From: Nonomuraea muscovyensis
GTDB lineage: Bacteria > Actinomycetota > Actinomycetes > Streptosporangiales > Streptosporangiaceae
Direction of reading: 5' to 3'
Length of the DNA: 64,000 bases
Assembly: GCF_014207745.1 (NCBI RefSeq)
Contig: NZ_JACHJB010000002.1
Location: 2,418,001-2,482,000 of the forward strand
Shown here piece by piece: positions 17,211 through 25,541 of this stretch (positions are counted from its first letter, which is position 1; each line of letters begins with the position of its first letter). Below the pieces are notes generated by a model. It did no database searches, was not told the origin of the DNA, and saw only the letters and a list, made by a program, of their open reading frames with translations. Both the position numbers and the translations under genes were made by a program.

Positions 17211-17843
17211 GTGACTGTGGTGTCTGCTTTGTCTCCCGTGCCGCGTGGCACCCGTGATGCCGTGCTCAAGTTCTACTTCGGCCCGATGGACTGCGGGAAG
17301 TCCACGCTCGCCCTGCAGATGAACTACAACCACGGCCGCCAGGGCCGGCGCGGCCTGGTGCTGACCAAGCACGACCGGTCGGGCGGCGCCCGGGTCACCA
17401 GCAGGATCGGGCTCGGGCTGGAGGCGGTCGAGGTCGTCGACTCGCTCGATCTGGTGGAGCTGGTGACCGGGCAGACCGGGCTCGACTACCTGATCTGCGA
17501 CGAGGCGTGCTTCTACTCGGTCGAGCAGATCGAGCAGCTCGCCGACCTGGTGGACGGGCACGGGATCGACGTCTACGCCTTCGGGCTGGCCTCCGACTTC
17601 AGGTCCGTGATGTTCCCGGCGGCGCAGCGGTTGTTCGAGCTGGCCGACGAGGTGTGCCGGCTGCAGGTCGAGGTGCTGTGCTGGTGCGGCCGGCCGGGGC
17701 TGCTGAACGGGCGGATCGTGGGCGGGGAGCTGGTGCGCACCGGCGAGCAGGTGGTGATCGGCGACACCGACGACTCGCCCGTGCGCTACCAGGTGCTGTG
17801 CCGCCGCCACCACCGCGCCGGTCTCCTCGGCGAGGGCACCTGA
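17211..17843 (+). CDS. tdk: Thymidine kinase
   Basis: Type II thymidine kinase, 210 residues, salvaging thymidine to dTMP with ATP. The P-loop FGPMDCGKST (24-32), the Walker B-like DEACF, and a C-terminal zinc ribbon (CWCGRPG and CRRHH) are present; the first zinc pair matches the lasso-loop family. The N-terminus is uncertain: GTG at 17211 gives ten to fifteen residues before the conserved LKFYFGPMD, whereas GTG at 17268 would begin right at it. No good ribosome-binding site precedes either. It is transcribed away from the hyu operon and converges with the DsbA-like gene. Confidence 0.9.
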   Translation: MTVVSALSPVPRGTRDAVLKFYFGPMDCGKSTLALQMNYNHGRQGRRGLVLTKHDRSGGARVTSRIGLGLEAVEVVDSLDLVELVTGQTGLDYLICDEACFYSVEQIEQLADLVDGHGIDVYAFGLASDFRSVMFPAAQRLFELADEVCRLQVEVLCWCGRPGLLNGRIVGGELVRTGEQVVIGDTDDSPVRYQVLCRRHHRAGLLGEGT

Positions 17844-17859
17844 GGCGACCGGCGGGCGC

Positions 17860-18531
17860 TCAGACGGCGCAGTAGCCGTCGTCGTCGCAGCCGTCGGCGG
17901 GGGCCGCGAGCGTGGTGATCGGGGTCTGGCCGGTGCGTTCGGCGACCTCGTCGATGGCGGCCGTGAACGTCTCCTCCGGCTGCGCCCCCGACACGGCGAA
18001 CTTCTCCTCGAACAGGAAGAGCGGCACGCCGGTGATACCCAGGCTGCCGGCCCGGCCGAGCTGGTCGCGCACCTCGGCCGCGCCCTCGCCGGTGTCGTCG
18101 ACGCCCGCCTCGGCGGCCAGCCCGGCGAGCACACCGGGGTCGGCGACGTTGAGCCCGTCGGTGAAGTGGGCCCGGAACAGGCGCTCGGCCATCTGCTCGC
18201 CGCGTCCCTGGCGGGTGGCCAGCTCGATCAGGCGGTGCGCCTCGAAGGTGTTGGCGCTGACAGCCCGGTCGAAGCGCACCTCCAGCCCGTCGTCGGCGGC
18301 CACCCCGGCGACGCGTTCGGTCATCTGGGCGACGTTCGCGCCGAACTTCCGCTCAAGCGCGCCGAGCAGCGGCTCGCCCTCCGCCGGGGCGTCGGGGTTG
18401 AGCTGGAACGGCCGCATCGTGACCTCCAGCCGGCCGCCCCTGGCGCGGAACCGCTCGGCCGCGCGGGCGAAGCGGGCGTGCCCGATGTAGCACCAGGGGC
18501 AGGCGACGTCCGAAAATATTTCAACCTTCAT
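17860..18531 (-). CDS. DsbA/FrnE-family thiol oxidoreductase
   Basis: 223-residue thioredoxin-fold protein with an inserted helical domain. It opens MKVEIFSDVACPWCYIG; the active-site pair is C11-P-W-C14, the FrnE signature. The ATG at 18531 matches the family start; a GTG/ATG further upstream (18564) would add eleven unmatched residues. There is no signal peptide, so it is cytoplasmic, as are other FrnE proteins linked to oxidative stress or polyketide tailoring. It may be co-transcribed with the uncharacterised gene 18574-19470 (43 bp gap). Confidence 0.9.
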   Translation of the reverse strand: MKVEIFSDVACPWCYIGHARFARAAERFRARGGRLEVTMRPFQLNPDAPAEGEPLLGALERKFGANVAQMTERVAGVAADDGLEVRFDRAVSANTFEAHRLIELATRQGRGEQMAERLFRAHFTDGLNVADPGVLAGLAAEAGVDDTGEGAAEVRDQLGRAGSLGITGVPLFLFEEKFAVSGAQPEETFTAAIDEVAERTGQTPITTLAAPADGCDDDGYCAV

Positions 18532-18573
18532 GTACGTCGCCAACCGCCGCCCGGCCCCGCCCATTCCTGCGGC

Positions 18574-19470
18574 TCAGCCGGCGGCCAGCTCCTCCAGCCG
18601 GTAGGGCAGGTAGGCCGAGTCGTCCACCAGCGCCGACGCCCCGCGCCACCAGCCGAACCACTCGCCGCTGCGCCACATCCAGTCGACCCGCTCGATCGCG
18701 GACACCACGTCGCCCACGTGGCGCCACCCCTCGCCGATCTGCTCACGGGTGGCGCCGTGGCGCAGCGCCCAGTCGCGCAGGATGCCGGCCGCGCGGGGAT
18801 CGACCTCGCGGGCGTAGGGGTCGGGCTCGTCACCGGGCAGCGGGTGCGGGCCGAGCCCTGCGGCCACCCCCCAGCTCCACTGGGCCTCGGCGGGCCGGGA
18901 GTAGCGCAGCGACTGGAAGTCGAGGTTGGAGCCCAGCTCGTCGTCGGCCCGCCGGGTGACGACCGCGTCGAGGCGGCCTCCGGCGTCGAAGTGCACGACG
19001 AGCCGCCGCCCCGGCCGCACGTCCGGTGGCAGGGCGAAGCGGTCCTCGGCCTGCCACGAGTTGAGGTCGACCTCGGCCACGGGGGCGCCCCACAGCGCGT
19101 CGGCCGCGTCGTCGGCGATCCAGGCGGCCAGCATCTCCAGCGCGGTGAGGTCCGTCCACGGCTCGATCGCCACCGCCGTCACCAGCACCTCGTCGGGCGC
19201 GGGCAGCTTGCCGCCCCTGCCGCGCGTCCACCACTCCGGCCCGAGGTCGCGGGTGCCGACCAGGAGCCCGGCGATCGCCGACAGCTCGGCCGAGCGTCTG
19301 GTCAGCGACGCGCCCAGCGCCAGGTCGAGACAGCGTCCGGTCCGCTCGTCGCCCAGCACGGGTCGCGCGTCCGCGAGCAACGCCTCGGCGGTGGGTCGTT
19401 CCTCGCCCAGCAGGGCGGAGACGATCCGCCTGGCCTCGGTCCTGGCGTCTTCAGCGTGTGCCTGCCGCAT
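18574..19470 (-). CDS. Hypothetical protein
   Basis: 298 residues, soluble, no signal peptide or membrane segment. It is rich in Trp in its C-terminal third (DWMWRSGEWFGWWRGAS), with an N-terminal helical part (RIVSALLGEERPTAEALLADARPVL) and a beta-rich centre (RRLVVHFDAGGRLDAVV). I do not recognise a family. It precedes the FrnE-like gene on the same strand and may form an operon with it. Confidence 0.6.
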   Translation of the reverse strand: MRQAHAEDARTEARRIVSALLGEERPTAEALLADARPVLGDERTGRCLDLALGASLTRRSAELSAIAGLLVGTRDLGPEWWTRGRGGKLPAPDEVLVTAVAIEPWTDLTALEMLAAWIADDAADALWGAPVAEVDLNSWQAEDRFALPPDVRPGRRLVVHFDAGGRLDAVVTRRADDELGSNLDFQSLRYSRPAEAQWSWGVAAGLGPHPLPGDEPDPYAREVDPRAAGILRDWALRHGATREQIGEGWRHVGDVVSAIERVDWMWRSGEWFGWWRGASALVDDSAYLPYRLEELAAG

Positions 19471-19601
19471 ACGACCACGCTACGCCCGGAGATCCTCTTC
19501 CGCGAGGGCACGCCGCCCGGCTTCGTGGCGGCCGATCGCGCTGAACAGGGGAATGCGCCTCCCCGCCAGGACGACACCGCGGCGCCGACCGGGCCGCCGG
19601 A

Positions 19602-20372
19602 TCAGCGGCGGCCGGCGCGGCCGAACAGCCAGCCGATCGCGGCCCCGGCGAGGGCCACGCCGGCGCCCATGCCGAACGAGGCCAGCATCACCCACGGGCG
19701 GGTCTCCGTGCGCCGCCCGTCGGCGCGCGTCGCCGCGGGCCGCTCGTAGACGGCGGGCGCGCGCCCGGCAGCCGGCGGCACGGCGGTGGCCACCGCCTGC
19801 GACGCCGGCGCCCCCGGCTCCGCGGGACCTTCCGGCGCGGCGGGGCCTTCCGACGGGACGGGGCCTTCCATCGGGATGGGGACTTCCGGCGGGACGGGGA
19901 CTCCGGAGGCCACGGGCCCTTCGGGCCCGGAAGCGGGCGCGAGCAGGTGGTCCTCGACGGCCGAGAAGAACTCCGCCGCCGTCCGCCTGGCCACCGAGCC
20001 GAGCATGCGCTGCCCCACCCCGCCGATCATGCCGCCGATCACCGCGTCGGCGTCGTAGTCGACCCGGGTGCCCCCGTCGACCTCGCTGAGCCGTACCCGG
20101 ACCGTGGCGTCCACCGTGCCGGGGGCGCCCTGGCCGCGCGCCCGCAGCACGAAGCGCTCGGGGGCGTGCGGCTCGCCCAGGGCCACCTCGCCCTGGTAGA
20201 CGCCCTTGACGGACGCCACCCCCGCGTTGACGGTCATCCGGTAGGTGTCGAGGCCGGTCTCCTCCAGGCGCTCGCAGCCGGGGATCGTGCGCACCAGCAC
20301 CGCCGGGTCCCGCAGCGCGGCCCACAATCGATCTCTGTCGACGCCGATCACGGCGTTCCCTGCGACCTTCAC
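19602..20372 (-). CDS. SRPBCC (CoxG-like) protein with C-terminal membrane anchor
   Basis: 256 residues. The first ~150 form a START/SRPBCC fold of the CO-dehydrogenase subunit G type (MKVAGNAVIGVDRDRLWAAL, then IPGCERLEETG). A Pro/Gly/Glu-rich linker (about 150-205) leads to one membrane helix (WVMLASFGMGAGVALAGAAIGW). CoxG proteins anchor or mature molybdenum hydroxylases at the membrane. The hydroxylase operon at 25542-29346 is only about 5 kb away, so a functional link is plausible but not shown. The linker carries degenerate repeats of EGPVPSEGPAAP type. Confidence 0.82.
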   Translation of the reverse strand: MKVAGNAVIGVDRDRLWAALRDPAVLVRTIPGCERLEETGLDTYRMTVNAGVASVKGVYQGEVALGEPHAPERFVLRARGQGAPGTVDATVRVRLSEVDGGTRVDYDADAVIGGMIGGVGQRMLGSVARRTAAEFFSAVEDHLLAPASGPEGPVASGVPVPPEVPIPMEGPVPSEGPAAPEGPAEPGAPASQAVATAVPPAAGRAPAVYERPAATRADGRRTETRPWVMLASFGMGAGVALAGAAIGWLFGRAGRR

Positions 20373-20594
20373 ACGGCCACTCTAGGGACGACCGGCGCTA
20401 CGGATAAGGGCAACACCTGCCAGACGGCGCGTCCGTGTCGCGATCACGACCTGACAGGGGGCGGGGCCGCCCGAGGTCCGCCGCGGGAGGTACGCGGGAA
20501 TCAGCCCACCGGCTGACGCGCCGCCCTGACCTCGTGCGACATCCTCGACAGCACGGGGATGGCGCGCTGTGACGAAGATCTCCACGACATTGCT

Positions 20595-20640
20595 CTACAA
20601 GCTGTAGTACTACTGAGTGTAGGTGCTCTACGGCTTGTAG
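20595..20640. promoter_or_regulatory. Paired palindromic operator upstream of cydAB
   Basis: Two CTAC-N5-GTAG palindromes, CTACAAGCTGTAG (20595-20607) and CTACGGCTTGTAG (20628-20640), with centres 33 bp apart (about three helical turns). The second extends to TGCTCTAC/GTAGAGCA arms. A further palindrome GTAGTACTAC (20604-20613) abuts the first. The half-site TACA/TGTA resembles BlaI/CopY-family operators. It lies 26-71 bp upstream of cydA, in the AT-richest stretch around. Confidence 0.65.
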
Positions 20641-20665
20641 AGCATCCGAAGCCGGCGAGGGGGAA

Positions 20666-22009
20666 ATGGACGCACTCGACCTAGCGCGGTGGCAGTTCGG
20701 CGTGACCACCGTCTACCACTTTCTGTTCGTGCCGCTGACGATCGGCCTCGGCGTCTTCGTGGCGGGGCTGCAGACGGCGTGGCACCGGACCGGCAAGGAG
20801 CACTACCTCCGGCTGACCAAGTTCTTCGGCAAGCTGTTCCTGATCAACTTCGCCATGGGGGTGGTCACGGGCATCGTGCAGGAGTTCCAGTTCGGGATGA
20901 ACTGGAGCGAGTACTCCACCTTCGTGGGTGACGTGTTCGGCGCCCCGCTGGCACTGGAGGCGCTGCTGGCGTTCTTCATGGAGTCCACGTTCCTGGGGCT
21001 GTGGATCTTCGGGTGGGACCGGCTGCCGAAGCGCGTGCACCTGGCGTGCATCTGGGCCGCCGCGATCGGCTCCAACCTGTCGGCGTACTTCATCCTCGCG
21101 GCCAACGCCTGGATGAAGCACCCGGTCGGCTACGAGGTCGTGGACGGCAGGGCCCGGATGACCGACCTGTGGGCGGTGCTGACCAACTCCACGGCGCTGG
21201 CCCAGGTGCCCCACGTGGTCGGGGCGGCCTTCATCGTGGCGGGCGGCTTCGTGCTGGCGGTGAGCGGCTACTGGCTGCTGCGCACCAGGGCCCCCATGTG
21301 GCGCGGCGCGGCGCGTGCGGCGCTGGTGATGACGGCCGTCGCGGGGGCGGTCGTCGCGGGCAGCGGCGACCTGTCCGCCAAGCTCACCCACGAGCAGCAG
21401 CCGATGAAGCTGGCCTCCGCCGAGGGGCTGGAGCGCGACACGGCGGGCGCGCCGTTCACGATCGTGCCCGGCGTGGAGGTCCCCAAGCTTCTCAGCTTCC
21501 TGTCCACCGGCGACTTCGACGCCACCGTCCAGGGCACCGAGGACCTCCAGCGCCGCTACGAGGAGCGGTTCGGCCCCGGCGACTACCGGCCCGACCAGGC
21601 CGTGGTCTTCTGGTCCTACCGGGTGATGATCAGCTTCGGACTGACCACGGTGGGCCTGTCGGTGCTCGGCCTGTGGCTGACGCGGCGCCGCCGCGACCTG
21701 CCGCCCTGGCTGGCCAGGCTGTTCGTGCTGGCGCTGCCCCTGCCGCTGCTCGCGGTGACCGCGGGCTGGCTGCTCAGCGAGATCGGCCGCCAGCCGTGGA
21801 CGGTCACGGGCGAGTTGCTCACCGCCGCGAGCGTCTCCCCCGGCGTCAGCCTGACCGAGGTCGCCGTCTCGCTGACGATCTTCACCCTGCTGTACGGCGC
21901 GCTGGCGGTGGTCGAGGCCGTCCTCCTGGCCAGGCACGTGCGCCGGGGCCCCGAGGAGTCCGAGCCGGCGCCCGCGGCCGAGCGGCTAGAGCCGTCCCTG
22001 ATGTATTGA
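20666..22009 (+). CDS. cydA: Cytochrome bd ubiquinol oxidase subunit I
   Basis: 447-residue multi-helix membrane subunit that oxidises quinol and binds haems b558, b595 and d. The proximal haem ligand is in LARWQFGVTTVYHF; the Q-loop motif QQPMKLASAE is present and the conserved GRQPW follows at SEIGRQPWTVTGEL. The ATG at 20666 has GGCGAGGGGGA just upstream. It is followed after 10 bp by cydB; no cydCD genes are in the window. A high-affinity terminal oxidase of this kind is typically used at low oxygen or under nitrosative stress. Control is probably through the paired palindromes 26-71 bp upstream. Confidence 0.96.
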   Translation: MDALDLARWQFGVTTVYHFLFVPLTIGLGVFVAGLQTAWHRTGKEHYLRLTKFFGKLFLINFAMGVVTGIVQEFQFGMNWSEYSTFVGDVFGAPLALEALLAFFMESTFLGLWIFGWDRLPKRVHLACIWAAAIGSNLSAYFILAANAWMKHPVGYEVVDGRARMTDLWAVLTNSTALAQVPHVVGAAFIVAGGFVLAVSGYWLLRTRAPMWRGAARAALVMTAVAGAVVAGSGDLSAKLTHEQQPMKLASAEGLERDTAGAPFTIVPGVEVPKLLSFLSTGDFDATVQGTEDLQRRYEERFGPGDYRPDQAVVFWSYRVMISFGLTTVGLSVLGLWLTRRRRDLPPWLARLFVLALPLPLLAVTAGWLLSEIGRQPWTVTGELLTAASVSPGVSLTEVAVSLTIFTLLYGALAVVEAVLLARHVRRGPEESEPAPAAERLEPSLMY

Positions 22010-22019
22010 GGTGTGAACA

Positions 22020-22952
22020 GTGATCGACCTGTGGTTCGTCATCATCGCCTTCCTGTGGACCGGCTACTTCATGCTGGAGGGCTTCGACTTCGGCGTGGGG
22101 CTGCTCGCCCCGTTCGTCAGCCGTGACGACACCGAGCAGCGGCAGAGCCTGCAGACGATCGGGCCGGTCTGGGACGGCAACGAGGTGTGGCTGATCACCG
22201 CGGTCGGCGCCATGTTCGCGGCCTTCCCCGCCTGGTATGCCGGCGTTTTCAGCGCCTTCTACCTGCCCGTGGTGCTCGTCCTGGTGGGCCTCATCGTCCG
22301 GGGCGTCGGCCTGGAGTGGCGCGGCAAGGTGACCGACCCGGTCTGGTGCGACCTCGGCATCGTGGTGGGCAGCGCACTGCCGGCGTTCCTGTGGGGCGCG
22401 GTCTTCGCCAACATGGTGCTCGGCACCGCGCTCGCGGCCGTCGTGGGCGGGGTGTTCACGCTGGCGCTGTGTGTGCTGCACGGCGCCGTGTTCCTGGCGC
22501 TGCGCACCGACGGCCCCGTACGGCGGCGCGCCCGGGCGGCGGCGCTGGCCGCGGGCGCGGTGACGCTGCCGCTCGCCGTCGTCGCGCTGGCCAACCTCGC
22601 CTTCGGCGCGGGCGCGGCCGGCCTGCCGGAGACCGGCCCGGTGTTCGACGCGCGGTCGGTGCCCGCGCTGGCGGCCATGGGGGCGCTGGCGGCGGCGGTG
22701 GCCCTCATCTGGCGGCGGCGCGAGGGGTGGGCGTTCGCCGCCACGGCGACGGCCATCGCGCTGACCTCGGTGTCGGTCTTCACCGTGCTGCGCGTGGTGC
22801 CGCTGCCCGGCCTGACGCTGGCCGAGGCGGCCTCCGGCCCCTACACGCTGACCATGCTCACCTGGATCGGGCTGATCGCGCTGCCGTTCGTCCTCGTCTA
22901 CCAGGGGTGGACCTACTGGGTGTTCCGGAAGCGCGTCTCACTGGCTCACTGA
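22020..22952 (+). CDS. cydB: Cytochrome bd ubiquinol oxidase subunit II
   Basis: 310-residue membrane partner of CydA, GTG start 10 bp after cydA, so translated from the same message. The family signature GPVWDGNEVWLITA is intact, as is the opening LWFVIIAFLWTGYFMLEGFDFGVG. Length is slightly short of the usual 330-380, with a compact middle. It completes the oxidase core; the small CydX-like subunit was not found. Confidence 0.95.
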   Translation: MIDLWFVIIAFLWTGYFMLEGFDFGVGLLAPFVSRDDTEQRQSLQTIGPVWDGNEVWLITAVGAMFAAFPAWYAGVFSAFYLPVVLVLVGLIVRGVGLEWRGKVTDPVWCDLGIVVGSALPAFLWGAVFANMVLGTALAAVVGGVFTLALCVLHGAVFLALRTDGPVRRRARAAALAAGAVTLPLAVVALANLAFGAGAAGLPETGPVFDARSVPALAAMGALAAAVALIWRRREGWAFAATATAIALTSVSVFTVLRVVPLPGLTLAEAASGPYTLTMLTWIGLIALPFVLVYQGWTYWVFRKRVSLAH

Positions 22953-23258
22953 CCAGGCTGTGATGTAGGTCACTAAAAATAGTAAAGGTCGTCAGGAGAT
23001 CGCGTCAGACGATTGACGCCCACCCTGCCGAAACGATCGCCGCCACCGGGAAAGGGTCCGTTTTACGGTCACACCGATGCCGGACGCGCGGGTTGCTCCG
23101 TAGTATTTCTCGTTCTAGCATCACGGGGCGCAAGGATTTACGGCCCACCGGCAATAAGTCCGTGCGTATTCTCCTCCGCATCAGGGGGCGGGTCCCGGAA
23201 AAGGGCCGCCCCTCCACCCCGCTATCGCCATCGCGATAGAGACCAAGGAGGTCCCCAT
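22953..23258. other. 306-bp intergenic region with structured leader for the inhibitor gene
   Basis: No gene seen. The region is AT-richer than its surroundings. Its right end would form the leader of the SSI-type gene: a stem between AGGGGGCGG (23183-23191) and CCGCCCCT (23206-23213), then the perfect hairpin CTATCGC-CATC-GCGATAG (23222-23239), directly before the AAGGAGG ribosome-binding site. This may protect or gate the message. Confidence 0.45.
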
Positions 23259-23672
23259 ATGCTGTTCCGGCGAACCATGCCCGTGGCCGCCGCGGCCGGC
23301 CTGGCGCTCCTGCTGGGCGCTGCTCCGGCCACCGCGACGTCCGTCACCCCGTACGACCCCGTCGGCGTCTACGTGCTGACCGTCACCCCCGACGACGGCA
23401 CCACCGCAGAACCCCTGGCGTCGTCGACGCTGCTCTGCGGCCCAGACGGCGGCGCGCACGCCGCGGCGGCGGCGGCCTGCGGGCAGTTGCGCCGCACCCA
23501 GGGCCGAGCCGAGCGCATCCCCGAGGACCCGGGGCCGTGCACCCGCGAATACGCCCCGGTCCGCGTCGGCGCCGTCGGGATGTGGCGCGGGCAGCGCCGC
23601 GAATACGCCCGGACATTTGCCAACCGGTGCGTGGCGATACGCGCCACCGGCGGCATACTGTTCGCATTCTGA
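23259..23672 (+). CDS. Secreted subtilisin-inhibitor-like (SSI family) protease inhibitor
   Basis: 137-residue precursor with a signal peptide ending about ATA-TS (27). The mature part matches the Streptomyces subtilisin inhibitor family: cysteines C60/C74 and C94/C124 fit its two disulphides, with the conserved stretches TLLCGPDGGAH, GMWRG and the C-terminal GGILFAF. The reactive loop is CTREYAPV (94-101) where SSI has CPMVYDPV, so P1 is Arg96. That predicts trypsin-like rather than subtilisin-like specificity. The start has AAGGAGG 7 bases upstream. Alone on its transcript, secreted to the medium. Confidence 0.88.
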   Translation: MLFRRTMPVAAAAGLALLLGAAPATATSVTPYDPVGVYVLTVTPDDGTTAEPLASSTLLCGPDGGAHAAAAAACGQLRRTQGRAERIPEDPGPCTREYAPVRVGAVGMWRGQRREYARTFANRCVAIRATGGILFAF

Positions 23673-23893
23673 GGCGTAACCGCTCATTAACCCGGGGTGG
23701 CTCGCGGCGACTGTCCGATGAACGGCCGACCGCATTTCGGGATGCCCCGAAAAGACCGGGGGAACATTTTCTCCAGTGATGCCGGGCCTGCTTTCCGCTC
23801 GGCCTCATCGACATATTCGGCGATATTCGGCCGGCCGGGGACGCGGGCGCCGACCGTGCGCGCCGGTCGCGCGCGCCTCCTCCCCTGACGCCG

Positions 23894-23930
23894 CCGGCAG
23901 GCCGCCGACAGCCCGTCGGCGGCCTGCCGG
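23894..23930. terminator. Strong stem-loop between convergent genes
   Basis: Perfect 16-bp arms (CCGGCAGGCCGCCGAC and its complement) around a 5-base loop, between the inhibitor gene and the lipoprotein gene. It would end transcription from both sides. The remainder of this 279-bp gap shows no gene. Confidence 0.8.
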
Positions 23931-23951
23931 GTGGCCCTTCACCGGGCCCCG

Positions 23952-24410
23952 TCAGTAGCCGGCGGGCTGGGCCGGCTGCGGCGACTTGGTCCGGTGGTCG
24001 TTCAGGTGCAGGTCGCCGTTGAGCGGCCCCTTGAGCGCCCGCAGCACCTCGAGCTTGGACAGCACGGTCCACCGGTAGCCCACCAGGTGGGGGTTGTACT
24101 CGGGCGCCCGGTCCATCCAGACGTCCTTGTCCTGCTCCGACAGGAAGGTGTTGACGAAGAACTCGCCGTGCTCGGTCTTGCAGTACCCCGTCCGGATGTC
24201 CTTGGCGTCGACCTGGATGCGGGGCTTGCACCCCACCTTGGCCGAGAGCTCCTCGACGCTGAACACCTGCAGCTCGGTGGGGTCCGGGATGGGCTGGTCC
24301 GCTCCGCCCGCGAGGGGCGCGCCGCCGGTCCCGCCGCCTCCGCCGCCCGAGCAGGCGGCGACGAATGCGACCAAGAGCGCAGAAGCGGCCAGACGTGCAA
24401 ATGTCGTCAT
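23952..24410 (-). CDS. Putative lipoprotein
   Basis: 152 residues. The signal peptide MTTFARLAASALLVAFVAAC ends in lipobox VAAC, followed by a Gly-rich linker. The mature part is soluble with two cysteines (GCKPRIQ, TGYCKTE) likely disulphide-bonded, and the pattern DAKDIRTGYCKTEHGEFFVNTF is reminiscent of small actinomycete lipoproteins without known role. The ATG at 24410 is chosen because the lipobox then sits at residue 20. It follows the LRR gene by 42 bp on the same strand. Confidence 0.75.
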   Translation of the reverse strand: MTTFARLAASALLVAFVAACSGGGGGGTGGAPLAGGADQPIPDPTELQVFSVEELSAKVGCKPRIQVDAKDIRTGYCKTEHGEFFVNTFLSEQDKDVWMDRAPEYNPHLVGYRWTVLSKLEVLRALKGPLNGDLHLNDHRTKSPQPAQPAGY

Positions 24411-24452
24411 GTGCCGAGATACGCAGCCCTCCCCGGGCCGGTTCACCCGGAT

Positions 24453-25523
24453 TCACACCAGAACGGCACAGCCGCGCTCCCGCAGCCGCCGCAGCGGCTC
24501 GGGGTCGCCGTCGAGCTTGTTCCACCGCAGGTCGAGCTTGGCCAGGGCGGGCAGGTCCGCCAGCTCGGCGGGCAGCTCCCGTAGCCGGTTGTTGCGCAGG
24601 TCCAGGTGGGCGAGCCGGGTGAGCCGGGCGATCCCGGCGGGCAGCGCGCCGAGGAGGTTGTCGCGCAGGTCGAGGTGGCGCAGCTCGCCGAGCCGGGCCA
24701 GCTCCGGCGGCAGCGCGGTCAGCCGGTTGCCACGCAGGTGCAGCTCGCGCAGCCGGCCCAGGTCGCCGAGGGAAGCGGGCAGTTCCTCCAGCCGGTTGCC
24801 GGACAGCCGCAGCTCCGTCAGCCCCGCCATCGCGCCGAGGGAGCCGGGCAGGCGGGTCAGCCGGTTGGCGTCCAGACCCAGGTAGGCGAGCCGGTCCAGC
24901 CGCCCGAGGGCCTGCGGCACCTCGGTGAAGGCGTTGTCGCCCAGGTAGAGGTAGTCGGTGAGGCCGAGGTCGCCCAGCTCGGGCGGGATGGTGGTGAGCC
25001 GGTTGTGGGCCAGGTCGAGCATCCGCAGGGCCGTCAGCCCGCCGACGGCCGGCGGCACCTCGGTGAGCCGGTTCTCGGCCAGGTTGAGCGACTCCAGGCA
25101 GGTCAGCTCCCAGAGCGTCCCGGGCACGCCGGTCAGCCGGTTGCCGCCGAGCGACAGGTGCCGCAGCCGGGCGCCGAGCCGGCCGGGCGGCAGTTCGGCG
25201 ACGGCGTTGCCGTACAGGAAGAGCGTCTCCAGGCCCGGCGGGCAGGCGGGGACGTCCGTCAGCCGGTTGCCGTCGAGGTGGAGGGCGCGCAGCGCGGTCA
25301 GGCCCGTGAGGTCGGGCAGGGCGCCCAGCCGGTTGCCGTCGAGCCGCAGCTCGGCCAGCGACGGCAGGCCGCCGAGCCACGGCGGCAGCTCGGCCAGGTC
25401 GTTCCAGGCCAGGTCGATCAGCCGCACCCCGGCGAGGTCGTCCGCTGTGCCGGGCACGCGTGTCAGCCCCCGGCCGGGCGCACGCAGCTCGCCCTCTCCA
25501 CCCGTCGTCACGGTGTCGATCAT
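24453..25523 (-). CDS. Leucine-rich repeat protein
   Basis: 356 residues made almost entirely of about fourteen 23-residue LRRs of the bacterial/small-GTPase-associated type (LxxLxLxxNRLTxLPxxLxxL), for example LRHLSLGGNRLTGVPGTLWEL. No catalytic domain, signal peptide or membrane segment. It probably works as a protein-binding scaffold in the cytoplasm. It begins 18 bp after the molybdenum hydroxylase large-subunit gene and may be read from the same operon, although a functional connection is not evident. Confidence 0.88.
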   Translation of the reverse strand: MIDTVTTGGEGELRAPGRGLTRVPGTADDLAGVRLIDLAWNDLAELPPWLGGLPSLAELRLDGNRLGALPDLTGLTALRALHLDGNRLTDVPACPPGLETLFLYGNAVAELPPGRLGARLRHLSLGGNRLTGVPGTLWELTCLESLNLAENRLTEVPPAVGGLTALRMLDLAHNRLTTIPPELGDLGLTDYLYLGDNAFTEVPQALGRLDRLAYLGLDANRLTRLPGSLGAMAGLTELRLSGNRLEELPASLGDLGRLRELHLRGNRLTALPPELARLGELRHLDLRDNLLGALPAGIARLTRLAHLDLRNNRLRELPAELADLPALAKLDLRWNKLDGDPEPLRRLRERGCAVLV

Positions 25524-25541
25524 GCCAGCCCGCCGGGGAGC

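Noticed and set aside
20560..20665. Rex-type operator upstream of cydAB
   Set aside because: No TTGTGAA-N4-TTCACAA-like sequence; the palindromes present are of another type.
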